In this document: in pieces, positions 8,285 to 15,647 of the stretch
How positions within the stretch are numbered: the first letter of the stretch is position 1
Layout of the letters: each line of letters begins with the position of its first letter
NCBI GenBank assembly: GCA_938044705.1
Contig: CALIOL010000096.1
Coordinates: 1 to 34,366, forward strand
Direction: 5' to 3'
From: an uncultured Ilumatobacter sp.
GTDB taxonomy: Bacteria; Actinomycetota; Acidimicrobiia; Acidimicrobiales; Ilumatobacteraceae
DNA length: 34,366 bases
Program-made: the position numbers and the translations under genes
The notes under the pieces: model-generated
The model's input: only the letters and a program-made list of their open reading frames with translations
Databases searched by the model: none
Told to the model about the DNA's origin: nothing

Positions 8285-9157
8285 ATGACGATTGCGGACA
8301 CTGCCGCCGACACGGCACTCATCCACGTTTCGGCAGACACGCCCGCCGAAACGATCCACGAGATCCTTGCTCGAGATGGCGCGCTCGTGATCGACGGACT
8401 CGCGTCGCCGGACGTCATCGATGCGATCGCGTCCGAGATGGGCAGCTACGTCGAGGCAACGCCCAACGGGTCAGACGACTTCTCGGGTCGAACCACGAAG
8501 CGGACCGGGGCACTCGTCGCTCGATCACCAGCCAGCCGCAAGCTCGTGAGCCATCCGCTGATCTTGGATGTCGCCGGCCGGCTGATGCATCAAGCGACGG
8601 CGATTCAACTGCACCTCACACAGCTCATCTCGATCGGCCCCGACTCACCGAGCCAATCGATCCATCGAGATGAGTGGGCGTTCGACTTCTTTGCCTTCCC
8701 CAGCGACGTACACCCGCAGTGCAACACGATCTGGGCCATGACGGACTTCACCGAGGAGAACGGTGCGACGCGAGTGATCCCGGGGAGCCAGGACTGGCCC
8801 GTCGACCTGAAGCACACCATCGATGAGACGGTCCCGGTCGAGATGACCAAGGGGTCGTGCCTGCTCTACACCGGCAAGGTGTACCACGGCGGCGGCGCCA
8901 ACCGTTCCGAGGACACCCGCACCGGACTGAACCTCACGTACTGCGTGGCCTGGTTGCGCCAGGAGGAAAACCAGTACCTGTCCTGCCCGCGAGAGGTCGC
9001 CCTCACCTTCGACGACGAGCTGCTCGAACTCATGGGGTACCGCATCGGCGCCTACGCGCTCGGCTACGTCGACGATGTCCGCAACCCACTGGATGCGCTG
9101 CGCGGCGAAACCGGTTCGATGGCCTTCGGCGTCGTTCCGGACGCGTCAGCCATCTAG
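8285..9157 (+). CDS. Phytanoyl-CoA dioxygenase (PhyH) family protein
   Basis: 290-residue non-haem Fe(II)/2-oxoglutarate-dependent oxygenase. The double-stranded beta-helix ligands are visible: His127 and Asp129 in SIHRDEWAFD and distal His201 in KVYHGGGANRS, with Arg212 in TRTGLNLTYC placed to bind 2-oxoglutarate. The N-terminal DGALVIDGLASPDVID is the usual PhyH entry segment, and TRVIPGSQDW is the conserved mid-domain motif. Such enzymes hydroxylate small metabolites or acyl-CoA; the substrate cannot be told from sequence. It appears monocistronic with its own leaderless promoter, and the convergent neighbour ends 17 bases away. Confidence 0.9.
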   Translation: MTIADTAADTALIHVSADTPAETIHEILARDGALVIDGLASPDVIDAIASEMGSYVEATPNGSDDFSGRTTKRTGALVARSPASRKLVSHPLILDVAGRLMHQATAIQLHLTQLISIGPDSPSQSIHRDEWAFDFFAFPSDVHPQCNTIWAMTDFTEENGATRVIPGSQDWPVDLKHTIDETVPVEMTKGSCLLYTGKVYHGGGANRSEDTRTGLNLTYCVAWLRQEENQYLSCPREVALTFDDELLELMGYRIGAYALGYVDDVRNPLDALRGETGSMAFGVVPDASAI

Positions 9158-9174
9158 GCGGTCGGGCGTTCCGA

Positions 9175-9825
9175 TCAGCCCGCAGGGGCCAGGTCGGCCG
9201 CGGCGAACGCGACACCGAATCGGACACACCAGATCACGACGGTGTCGAACTCATCGAGATCGACGTCTTCGGGAATCTCGTAGTTCTGCTCGCCCACGTT
9301 GCCCTTCAAGTCACCCAGGTCGACGAACTGTCCGCCGACACCGAACTCTCCTGAGTCAGCGTCGGCGTCGGCTGTCGTGAGGTACACGTTGAGGTCGGGG
9401 CCGTTGTCCGTTGCGAAGTCCTCGAATCGGAGGAAGCGCTGTGCGGTGCCGTCGTTGAGCACCTTCGCCACGCCCTCGCCCGGGTGGCTGCGTGGCCCGA
9501 ACGTTCCTTCGAACTGAGTCACGACAACGCCGGCCTCCTGCGCGTCGTCCACAGACGCGGGCATCGCCTCTTGCGCCGTCACCTCGAGCGGAGTGTCGTT
9601 CTCGTCCATGAATTCGTTCATCTCCGCGGTCGTTGCCTCGTCCACGACATCCGACGCAATGTCAGACGCGGCACCGGAGTCGAAGACCGGACCGTCTTCG
9701 GACACCTCCTCATCGAAGAACGCCGTTTGGATCCCGAAGACCCCGAATGCCAAGAACGCCAAGACCGCAAGCCCGACGACCCCGATCCCGCCGGCAATGC
9801 CCTTGTTGTTCTTGATCCAGTTCAT
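9175..9825 (-). CDS. Membrane-anchored DM13-domain protein
   Basis: 216 residues. One N-terminal membrane helix (about 10-35, GIGVVGLAVLAFLAFGVFG), an acidic Ala/Asp/Glu spacer to about 95, then a DM13 domain (about 100-212) with GTFGPRSHPGEGVAKVL, FLRFEDFATDNGPDLNVYL and the near-terminal VVIWCVRFGVAFAAADL. The single cysteine in VIWC is the residue considered redox-relevant in this family, which is proposed to act in electron transfer at the cell surface. The short N-terminal basic stretch (NWIKNNK) predicts that the domain lies outside the cytoplasm. A TAGCGT -10 box six bases before the ATG supports the start. Confidence 0.87.
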   Translation of the reverse strand: MNWIKNNKGIAGGIGVVGLAVLAFLAFGVFGIQTAFFDEEVSEDGPVFDSGAASDIASDVVDEATTAEMNEFMDENDTPLEVTAQEAMPASVDDAQEAGVVVTQFEGTFGPRSHPGEGVAKVLNDGTAQRFLRFEDFATDNGPDLNVYLTTADADADSGEFGVGGQFVDLGDLKGNVGEQNYEIPEDVDLDEFDTVVIWCVRFGVAFAAADLAPAG

Positions 9826-9831
9826 TCCTGC

Positions 9832-9837
9832 ACGCTA
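9832..9837 (-). promoter_or_regulatory. Leaderless -10 box TAGCGT of the DM13 gene
   Basis: On the minus strand TAGCGT is followed by GCAGGA and then the ATG at 9825. It lies in the 31-base gap after the ketoacyl synthase stop, so the DM13 gene is probably transcribed independently of the upstream gene. Confidence 0.6.
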
Positions 9838-9856
9838 GACGCGACGCACACGCCGG

Positions 9857-11008
9857 TCAGGCACGCCGAACGACGATGCTGCCGACGGAGTATCCCGCGC
9901 CGAACGAGCAGATCACACCGAGATCCCCGGCGTCGAGGTCCGCCCGGTGCTTGTGGAACGCGATGACGGAGCCCGCAGAGGACGTGTTGGCGTACTCATC
10001 GAGAATCACCGGAGCTTCGTCGGTGTCAGGCACACGGCCGAGCACGCCCTTGGCGATGAGCTGATTCATCTTCAGGTTCGCCTGGTGCAGCCAGAACCTG
10101 CGGACGTCGGGCGCCGCCACCTCGACCTCTTCCAGATGCCCCGAGATGTGCTGGACGACGAGCGGGCACACCTCTTTGAACACCGACTGTCCGTTCTGAC
10201 GAAACACCAACTCGTGTGGATCACGCGGATCGTCTTCGGACTCGTTCAAGAAGCCGAAGTCGTTGCGGATGTTGTTCGAGAACTGGGTCGCGAGCTTGGT
10301 TCCCAGAACGTCCCACCGGCCATGGTCGCCCGACCCGTCGTTGACGGCGTCGTCGGTACGTTCGAGCACCAGTGCCGTACATGCATCACCGAAGATGAAG
10401 TGGTGATCGCGCAGCTCGAAGTTGTTGTGTCCGGAGGTGATCTCCGGGTTGACGACCACGACGCACGAGGCCGTGCCGTTACGAAGCGCATCGACTGCAC
10501 TCTGGATCGAGAAGGTCGCCGATGAACACGCGACGTTCATGTCGAAGGCCCATCCTCCTGCACCGAGCGCATCCTGGATCTCGATCGCGACCGCCGGGTA
10601 CGCACGTTGCAGGTTCGATGCGCCGAGGATCACCGCGTCGACGTCGGCGCCGGTGCGCCCGGCTTGCACGAGCGCTTCGCGGATCGCCGGGAGCGCCATC
10701 TCCGCAGTCACGCTGAGCTCGTCTTCCGAGCGCGTCGGCAGGTGCGGTCGCATCCGATCCGGGTCGAGCACGCCCGACTTCTCCACCACGAATCGGGAGC
10801 TGATCCCCGACGCCTTCTCGATGAACTCTTCGTCGGGCAAGGCTCGAGCCTCGACCGTGCCGGCCGCGATCTCGTCAGCGTGGTCGGCGTTGTACTTCTC
10901 GACCGATGCAGTGAGCGACGCTGCGAGCTCCGCATTCGAGATCGACTCACTCGGAGTGAACAACCCGGTTCCGGTGATCGAGACGCTGACGGGCAAGGGT
11001 GCGGCCAT
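9857..11008 (-). CDS. 3-oxoacyl-ACP synthase III-like thiolase-fold condensing enzyme
   Basis: 383-residue FabH-like enzyme that would condense an acyl-CoA with malonyl-ACP. The catalytic triad is complete: Cys161 in NVACSSATFS, His308 in WLHQANLKMN and Asn341 in EYANTSSAGS. It is longer than classical FabH (about 320) because of an N-terminal insert around residues 35-75 (KYNADHADEIAAG...) and an extended middle. That layout is seen in the PA3286-like branch that takes medium-chain acyl-CoA, so feeding fatty acid synthesis from medium-chain CoA is more likely than acetyl-CoA priming; this is inference. No acyl carrier protein or reductase gene is adjacent. Confidence 0.9.
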   Translation of the reverse strand: MAAPLPVSVSITGTGLFTPSESISNAELAASLTASVEKYNADHADEIAAGTVEARALPDEEFIEKASGISSRFVVEKSGVLDPDRMRPHLPTRSEDELSVTAEMALPAIREALVQAGRTGADVDAVILGASNLQRAYPAVAIEIQDALGAGGWAFDMNVACSSATFSIQSAVDALRNGTASCVVVVNPEITSGHNNFELRDHHFIFGDACTALVLERTDDAVNDGSGDHGRWDVLGTKLATQFSNNIRNDFGFLNESEDDPRDPHELVFRQNGQSVFKEVCPLVVQHISGHLEEVEVAAPDVRRFWLHQANLKMNQLIAKGVLGRVPDTDEAPVILDEYANTSSAGSVIAFHKHRADLDAGDLGVICSFGAGYSVGSIVVRRA

Positions 11009-11015
11009 CGGCCCG

Positions 11016-11021
11016 ACGCTA
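11016..11021 (-). promoter_or_regulatory. Leaderless -10 box TAGCGT of the ketoacyl synthase gene
   Basis: TAGCGT on the minus strand, seven bases before the ATG at 11008. It lies in the 69-base gap after engB, so the synthase need not depend on engB read-through. Confidence 0.6.
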
Positions 11022-11077
11022 CGCGACTACCCGCCGGTAACCAGTGGTGCGAGCTCCCGGCGGAGCACAAACCTGCG

Positions 11078-11716
11078 TCAATCGAGGAGATGTGTACGAA
11101 CGACGGAGCGCACGCGGTCGATGCCGTCCCCCTTGGTCGCACTGGCCCACAGCACGTCGCCCGGGTCGAGCATGCACCCAGCGGCGAGCTCCTTCTTCCG
11201 GCCAGCTCGCTTCGACGACTTGACCTTGTCGAGCTTCGTCGCGACCACCGTGTGCGGGACGGTGTTGTACCGCAACCAGTCGAGCATCTGTGCGTCGAGC
11301 TTGGTCGGCCCAATCGCTCCATCGACCAGCACGAACACCATGACGAGTTCCTCGCGTTCGAGGAGGTACCCCTCGATCATGGCCGGCCAGTCACCTTTGA
11401 TGCTCTTGGCGGTCTTGGCGAACCCATAGCCCGGGAGATCGACGACCGTGCCCACAGGCTCTTCGGCCAGACCTTGGTCCTGTTTGCCGCCTGCCCGGCG
11501 CATCTTGCCTTCGTCCAGCCGGAACAGGTTGATCAGCTGAGTTCGCCCCGGCGTGTTCGACACCCGCGCCAGCTGCTTGCGGTTCGCGAGCGCGTTGATC
11601 AGCGAGGACTTCCCCACGTTGGAACGTCCGACGAATGCAACCTCGACAGGGGAGGCCGGGAGCGTCCGGGCGCGCGACGCCGACTCCACGAAGGTCAGCT
11701 GCAACGGACTGCTCAC
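11078..11716 (-). CDS. engB: Ribosome biogenesis GTP-binding protein EngB (YsxC/YihA)
   Basis: 212-residue TrmE-Era-EngA-EngB GTPase needed for large ribosomal subunit assembly. All G motifs are visible: G1 GRSNVGKSS (about 30-38), the switch-I region RVSNTPGRTQLINLF, G3 DLPGYGFAK, G4 TKLDKVK and G5 SATKGDG. The insert KMRRAGGKQDQGLAEEPVG before G3 is longer than in most EngB proteins. The ORF track runs upstream to 12616, but that part is antisense to the lipoprotein gene. The GTG at 11716 (SSPLQLTFVESA) gives the normal length, and GGAAG about 8 bases upstream could serve as ribosome site. An in-frame TTG five codons further upstream is an alternative start. Confidence 0.92.
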   Translation of the reverse strand: MSSPLQLTFVESASRARTLPASPVEVAFVGRSNVGKSSLINALANRKQLARVSNTPGRTQLINLFRLDEGKMRRAGGKQDQGLAEEPVGTVVDLPGYGFAKTAKSIKGDWPAMIEGYLLEREELVMVFVLVDGAIGPTKLDAQMLDWLRYNTVPHTVVATKLDKVKSSKRAGRKKELAAGCMLDPGDVLWASATKGDGIDRVRSVVRTHLLD

Positions 11717-11746
11717 GGATACATCTTCCAAGTTTTCCTCTCGAAA

Positions 11747-11781
11747 AGTGCAAGAACTCCGCAACGAGGTGCTCTTGCACT
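11747..11781. promoter_or_regulatory. Perfect 9-bp inverted repeat between engB and the lipoprotein gene
   Basis: AGTGCAAGA at 11747-11755 and its exact reverse complement TCTTGCACT at 11773-11781, separated by 17 bases. It sits in the 117-base divergent intergenic region and could be a repressor operator or a hairpin in the lipoprotein leader. The half-site centres are 26 bases apart, about 2.5 helical turns. Confidence 0.55.
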
Positions 11782-11833
11782 GTGAAGACGCCACACCCGG
11801 CGCCTCGTACCGCACGAAACCCAGGAGCCCACG

Positions 11834-12562
11834 ATGGAGAACCTCACCGCCACCACAACGACCAACCCGACGTCGCCGCGAGGCCGACGGAACCTCACGA
11901 TCGCCGCCGCCGCGATTGCGGCGCTGACGTTCAGCAGCTGCTCGTCGCTCGTCGAACGGGCAACCGAAAAGGTCGTCGAGGAAGGGATCGAACAGGCCAT
12001 CGAGGCTGACTCGGGCGAGGACGTCGAGCTCGACTTCAACGCCGACGACGGCACGTTCCGAATCGAGACCGAAGACGGGAGCTTCTCGGTCGACGGCGAC
12101 GAAGGCACGTTCGTGCTCGAGACCGAGGACGGCACGTTCGAAGGCAGCGGAGACGAGAACGGATTCGAGGTCACCGACGAGAACGGCACCACGGTGATCG
12201 ACGCCGACTTCGACGAAAGCGGTGACGGTTCGATCGAGATCGAAACCGAGGACGGCACGTTCAGCGCCGGCGAAGGCGACTGGGGGCAGTGGCCGGACGT
12301 TGTCGCCCGCCCCGACTTCGCCGGACCGCCGGTCATCAGCGTGCTCGCACAGGACGGAGAGGTCTTCGCCTTCGCCACCGGGGAAGTCACCAGCGATCCA
12401 CAGAGCGCTGTCGACGACTACGTCGCAACGCTCAGCGGGTTCGACGTCGACCAAACCGGCACCTCGCAGGGCTTCGCTCAGACGAGCCTGTCGAATGGCG
12501 AGTTCCGAGTCGACGTCAGCTCGACGCAGAACACGCTGTCGGTGACGGTCAGCAACAGCTGA
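11834..12562 (+). CDS. Acidic lipoprotein with EDGTF-type repeats (paralogue 1)
   Basis: 242 residues. A basic N-terminus and hydrophobic stretch lead to a lipobox-like LTFSSC (Cys near 36), so it is probably a lipoprotein. Next comes a short helix shared with the following gene (LVERATEKVVEEGIEQAIE, then ADSGEDVELDF), then seven or so degenerate 9-10-residue units rich in Asp/Glu/Gly/Thr (IETEDGSF, LETEDGTF, IETEDGTF) to about residue 150. The C-terminal domain (WGQWPDVVARPDFAGPPVIS to the end) is a separate alpha/beta-like unit. The sequence is extremely acidic. The start has AGGAG with 6-base spacing (11823-11827). I do not recognise a named family. Confidence 0.82.
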   Translation: MENLTATTTTNPTSPRGRRNLTIAAAAIAALTFSSCSSLVERATEKVVEEGIEQAIEADSGEDVELDFNADDGTFRIETEDGSFSVDGDEGTFVLETEDGTFEGSGDENGFEVTDENGTTVIDADFDESGDGSIEIETEDGTFSAGEGDWGQWPDVVARPDFAGPPVISVLAQDGEVFAFATGEVTSDPQSAVDDYVATLSGFDVDQTGTSQGFAQTSLSNGEFRVDVSSTQNTLSVTVSNS

Positions 12563-12655
12563 AATCCCGACATCGAATGACGTCGCCGACCTACGTTCTC
12601 GGGTTGGCGGCGTCACACTGTCTCACTCGCGCCGAACAGTTCTGGAGGGAACCCC

Positions 12656-13402
12656 ATGATTCGCACGAACACCATCCACCTCACGCTCGTCGCTGGCGCG
12701 GTCGCGATCGCTGCGAGCGGTTGTGGCCGACTCATCGAGCGCGCCACCGAGGAAGCGGTCGAGCAGGCCATCGAAGCCGACAGCGGGGAGGACGTCGAGA
12801 TCGACTTCAGCGACGGCGAGATCCGAGTCGAGTCCGACGAGGGCGACATCACGTTCAGTGCGGACGAGAACGGCGTGCAGATCGACGGCACCGACGCCGA
12901 CGGCAACGACTTCTCCGTCGATGCAGACGAGAGCGGCGTCGACATCGAGAGCGAGGACGGCACCAGCCTCGAGATCGATGACGACGGGACCTTCGTCGCC
13001 ACCGATGAGGATGGCGAGACCATCACCGGCGAGGCGGACGAAGACGGCAACTTCACCGTCGAAGGCGAAGATGGCGAAACGGTCTTCTCGACGTCGGAAG
13101 GCCTCCCCGAGCAGTGGCCCGACGACGTGCCTGAACCGGAAGGTCTGAGCGACATCACCGGGACGTACTTTGCCGACGGCGAAGACTTGAGCATCGTCGT
13201 CACCGGTACGACCTCAGCTGGGGTCCGGGACGTGTTGGACAGCTATGCCGAACGCCTCGCAGACGCCGGCTTCGAAGAGGAGTCGACGTTCACCCAGGGC
13301 GACGAGGCTGCGAGCTCGACGTATCAGCGCGGTGATCGGCGAGTCTCGGTGAGCGTCCAGTCCCTGGCTGACAGCACCGAGATGATCGTGGCGCTCAGCT
13401 GA
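12656..13402 (+). CDS. Acidic lipoprotein with DEDG-type repeats (paralogue 2)
   Basis: 248 residues, clearly a tandem relative of the preceding gene: signal ending in the lipobox IAASGC (Cys near 23), then RLIERATEEAVEQAIEADSG almost matching the neighbour, then acidic repeats (VESDEGDITF, VDADESGV, IESEDGTSL, ATDEDGETI, VEGEDGETVF), then EQWPDDVPEPEGLSDITG and a C-terminal domain with DVLDSYAERLADAGFEEE. That last domain resembles small secreted domains that follow a Trp-Pro start motif in both copies. GGAGG seven bases upstream supports the ATG. The two lipoproteins are 93 bases apart, so they may be co-transcribed. The acidic repeats could bind cations or stiffen a stalk; function unknown. 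Confidence 0.83.
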   Translation: MIRTNTIHLTLVAGAVAIAASGCGRLIERATEEAVEQAIEADSGEDVEIDFSDGEIRVESDEGDITFSADENGVQIDGTDADGNDFSVDADESGVDIESEDGTSLEIDDDGTFVATDEDGETITGEADEDGNFTVEGEDGETVFSTSEGLPEQWPDDVPEPEGLSDITGTYFADGEDLSIVVTGTTSAGVRDVLDSYAERLADAGFEEESTFTQGDEAASSTYQRGDRRVSVSVQSLADSTEMIVALS

Positions 13403-13414
13403 GCACGGGGCTCG

Positions 13415-13624
13415 TCAGCCGCTGACGAGTGAGGCGATCGCCCAGATCGCTGCGATCAATCCGATCAGGGCGAACCCGAGGCTGCGCCCGACCGGCGCGC
13501 GTTCGAGGTGAGCGTCATCGAGCTGACGCTCCGGCGGCTTGACCACGGCCAGGAGATTCCCCGCGAAGAGGGCACCGCCGAAGGCGAGCACGAGGAACGG
13601 CAGCAGGTCGTCACCGAGAAACAC
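13415..13624 (-). CDS. Small two-helix membrane protein, function unknown
   Basis: 69 residues with a GTG start. Two hydrophobic helices (about 7-27, LPFLVLAFGGALFAGNLLAVV, and about 49-67, LGFALIGLIAAIWAIASL) flank a charged hydrophilic loop (KPPERQLDDAHLERAPVGRS). Short proteins of this shape are common in actinomycetes and are usually unassigned. A TACGCT -10 box exactly six bases before the GTG supports it as a real, leaderless gene. It is convergent with the lipoprotein gene (12-base gap) and divergent from azoR. Confidence 0.65.
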   Translation of the reverse strand: MFLGDDLLPFLVLAFGGALFAGNLLAVVKPPERQLDDAHLERAPVGRSLGFALIGLIAAIWAIASLVSG

Positions 13625-13630
13625 CGCGTC

Positions 13631-13636
13631 AGCGTA
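13631..13636 (-). promoter_or_regulatory. Leaderless -10 box TACGCT of the small membrane protein gene
   Basis: TACGCT on the minus strand, six bases before the GTG at 13624. It lies 29 bases to the left of the azoR operator-like array, so one regulator could affect both genes. Confidence 0.55.
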
Positions 13637-13664
13637 TGAGCGGTCGCGACGATCGCGATGTCAG

Positions 13665-13711
13665 GTTGTTGCGAGCGCAAACAATACATAGATTGTTGCT
13701 ATGACAACAAT
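13665..13711 (+). promoter_or_regulatory. azoR promoter with alternating TTGTTG/CAACAA half-sites
   Basis: Four half-sites alternate in orientation at 13-14-base steps: TTGTTG (13666-13671), CAAACAAT (13678-13685), ATTGTTG (13692-13698) and CAACAAT (13705-13711). The last two form a perfect 7-bp palindrome with a 6-base centre over the start codon, and the middle two form AACAAT-N6-ATTGTT. The -10 box TAGATT (13689-13694), six bases before the ATG, lies inside the array. A bound repressor would block the promoter, as expected for a MarR- or HxlR-type regulator of quinone/azo stress; the regulator gene is not in this window. Confidence 0.65.
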
Positions 13712-14297
13712 CCTCCGAATCGACTCCTCCGCCCGTCAAGCCGACTCCGTCAGCCGAGAGCTGGTCGGACGGCTCATCGACCGAGTGCCCGGCGAGGTGA
13801 ACGTCGTCGAACGCGACCTCTCACACGGCGTTCCGCTCCTCAGCGAGACGACACTCGCCGCGATGTGGACCCCCGAAGCCGACCGCAGCGCAGCGCAGTC
13901 CAGCGAACTCAGCGTCGCCGACGAGTACATCGCCGAACTCAACGATGCCGACGCCGTGGTGATCGGGCTCCCGATCTACAACTTTGGTCCACCCGCAGCA
14001 CTCAAGGCGTGGGCCGACCTCGTCGCTCGCGCCGGTACGACGTTCCGGTACACCGAGACCGGCCCCGAAGGGCTGGTGGCCGACAAGCCCGTCTACGTCG
14101 TCGTTGCCTCCGGCGGCGTTCCGGTCGGATCCCCGATGGACCAGGCGTCGACCTGGCTGACGACATTCCTCGGGTTCCTCGGCTTGAGCAACGTCACCGT
14201 GATCGCTGCGGACCAGCTCAACGTCGACCCCGAGGCTGCGGTCTCGGCAGCTCGCGGCTCCGTCGACCGCGTCGACGTCGCCGCAATCGCCGCCTGA
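13701..14297 (+). CDS. azoR: FMN-dependent NADH-azoreductase (flavodoxin-like fold)
   Basis: 198-residue NAD(P)H:quinone/azo oxidoreductase, the usual length of AzoR. The N-terminal FMN-phosphate loop is RIDSSARQADSVSREL (about 6-21). The isoalloxazine-side motif PIYNFGPPAALKAW (near 91-104) and the second FMN loop VVASGGVPVGS (near 134-144) are intact. These enzymes reduce quinones by two electrons and protect against electrophilic quinone stress. It is apparently leaderless: the transcript should begin at the ATG, which itself lies inside a palindromic operator. The downstream aminotransferase is 38 bases away with a weaker promoter-like hexamer of its own. Confidence 0.92.
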   Translation: MTTILRIDSSARQADSVSRELVGRLIDRVPGEVNVVERDLSHGVPLLSETTLAAMWTPEADRSAAQSSELSVADEYIAELNDADAVVIGLPIYNFGPPAALKAWADLVARAGTTFRYTETGPEGLVADKPVYVVVASGGVPVGSPMDQASTWLTTFLGFLGLSNVTVIAADQLNVDPEAAVSAARGSVDRVDVAAIAA

Positions 14298-14335
14298 GGC
14301 CACCATCCGGCGGCGCGGGGTGCGACACTGCGCCC

Positions 14336-15640
14336 ATGGACCATGAGCATCCGCTCGACGCCCACCTGAAGCGAGCCCGCCGTGACTACGCCGACTGTCG
14401 TCCGAACAGTCGAGCGTGGCACGAGCGGGCTCGTCTCGTCATGCCCGGCGGCAACACGCGTTCCGTGCTCGACTTCGAGCCGTTCCCCTTCCGGGTCGCC
14501 ACCGCACACGGTCGTGAGCTGACCGACGTCGACGGACACACCTACCTCGACCTGCTCGGCAACTACACCGCCGGCCTGCTCGGCCACTCGCCCGAGTCGG
14601 TGCTCGAAGCAGCGCGCTCCGCACTGGACGGCGGGTGGGCACTCGGCGCGGTGCACGAGAACGAGGTGCGACTCGCCGAACTGCTCGTCGAGCGATTCGA
14701 GTCGATCCAGCAGATCCGATTCACCAACTCGGGCACCGAGGCAAACCTCATGGCGTTGGCGGTGGCGACGCATCACACTCGCCGACGCACGATCATCGTG
14801 TTCGAGAACGGCTACCACGGCGGCGTGCTCACATTCGGCTCCGGACCCAGCCCGGTGAACGTCCCGCACGACTTCGTGGTGTTGCCGTACAACGACAGCG
14901 AGGCCTTCGCTGCCGCAATGGGTGTACACGGTTCATCGGTCGCAGCGGTGCTGGTGGAACCCATGCAAGGTTCCGGGGGTTGCATCCCCGGCGACGAGGC
15001 GTTTCTCGCGGCGCTCAGATCCGGTTGCGACCAAGCGGGCGCATTGCTGATCTTCGACGAGGTGATGACGTCTCGGTTCGCCGTGGGCGGAGCTCAGCAG
15101 GTCCTCGGTATCCGGCCAGATCTGACGACGCTGGGCAAATACCTCGCCGGTGGTCTGACGTTCGGCGCATTCGGTGGGAGCGCCGACGTGATGGCGCACT
15201 TCGACCCGGCACCGGAAGGTCGCGCCTCGCGGCCAGCACTCGGCCATGCCGGGACGTTCAACAACAACGTGGCGTCGATGGCTGCGGGCGTAGCCGCACT
15301 CACCGACGTCCTCACGCCCGAAGTCCTCGCTGCGACAAATCAGCGCGGGGACCGACTTCGAGTCAGCCTCGAAGCAGTCTTTCGGTCGTCCGGGTTGCCG
15401 ATGTGCGTCACCGGTGTCGGCTCGTTGATGAACGTCCACGGCGTCGAGGGCCCTGTGCGATCGGCGGGCGATCTCGCGCACGGCGACGATCGCCTCAAGG
15501 AGGCGTTCTTCTTCGCGATGCTCGACGCCGGGATCTACGTGGCTCGACGTGGCTTCATCGCGCTCAGCATCGAGATCACCGACAACGACGTCGAACGCGT
15601 TCTTGATGCGGCGGCCTCGTTCGACCCGTTCGGGGCCTGA
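14336..15640 (+). CDS. Class III PLP-dependent aminotransferase / glutamate-1-semialdehyde 2,1-aminomutase-like
   Basis: 434-residue fold-type I PLP enzyme. Visible features: LVMPGGNTRSV and VDGHTYLDLLGNYTAGLLGH near the N-terminus, the PLP-phosphate segment TNSGTEANLMAL (about 130-141), FDEVMTSR with the pyridine-N Asp241, and Lys268 (TTLGKYLAGGLTFGAFGG), the Schiff-base lysine. The GGNTRS motif is characteristic of the aminomutase-like subgroup. No other haem-pathway gene is near, so it may be a paralogue acting on another amino acid or semialdehyde rather than HemL. The ATG at 14336 has GACACT (one mismatch to TANNNT) at the leaderless distance. The ORF track starts at 13658 in this frame, which is shadow of azoR. 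Confidence 0.88.
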   Translation: MDHEHPLDAHLKRARRDYADCRPNSRAWHERARLVMPGGNTRSVLDFEPFPFRVATAHGRELTDVDGHTYLDLLGNYTAGLLGHSPESVLEAARSALDGGWALGAVHENEVRLAELLVERFESIQQIRFTNSGTEANLMALAVATHHTRRRTIIVFENGYHGGVLTFGSGPSPVNVPHDFVVLPYNDSEAFAAAMGVHGSSVAAVLVEPMQGSGGCIPGDEAFLAALRSGCDQAGALLIFDEVMTSRFAVGGAQQVLGIRPDLTTLGKYLAGGLTFGAFGGSADVMAHFDPAPEGRASRPALGHAGTFNNNVASMAAGVAALTDVLTPEVLAATNQRGDRLRVSLEAVFRSSGLPMCVTGVGSLMNVHGVEGPVRSAGDLAHGDDRLKEAFFFAMLDAGIYVARRGFIALSIEITDNDVERVLDAAASFDPFGA

Positions 15641-15647
15641 GCCGGAC

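Noticed and set aside
8645-8887. Small antisense ORFs inside the PhyH gene
   Set aside because: They have no promoter box, ribosome site or conserved character; GC-rich genes routinely leave such open shadows.
10607-11785. Plus-strand ORF of 392 aa
   Set aside because: It is antisense to the ketoacyl synthase and engB, both of which have complete catalytic motifs; the translation is low-complexity.
11717-12616. N-terminal extension of EngB to 512 residues
   Set aside because: It is antisense to the acidic lipoprotein gene, and its Val/Asp-rich repeats mirror that gene's codons; EngB is normally about 200 residues.
13658-14335. Extension of the PLP enzyme frame upstream to 660 aa
   Set aside because: The region is the +2 frame of azoR and Arg-rich; PLP-enzyme similarity starts at the ATG at 14336.
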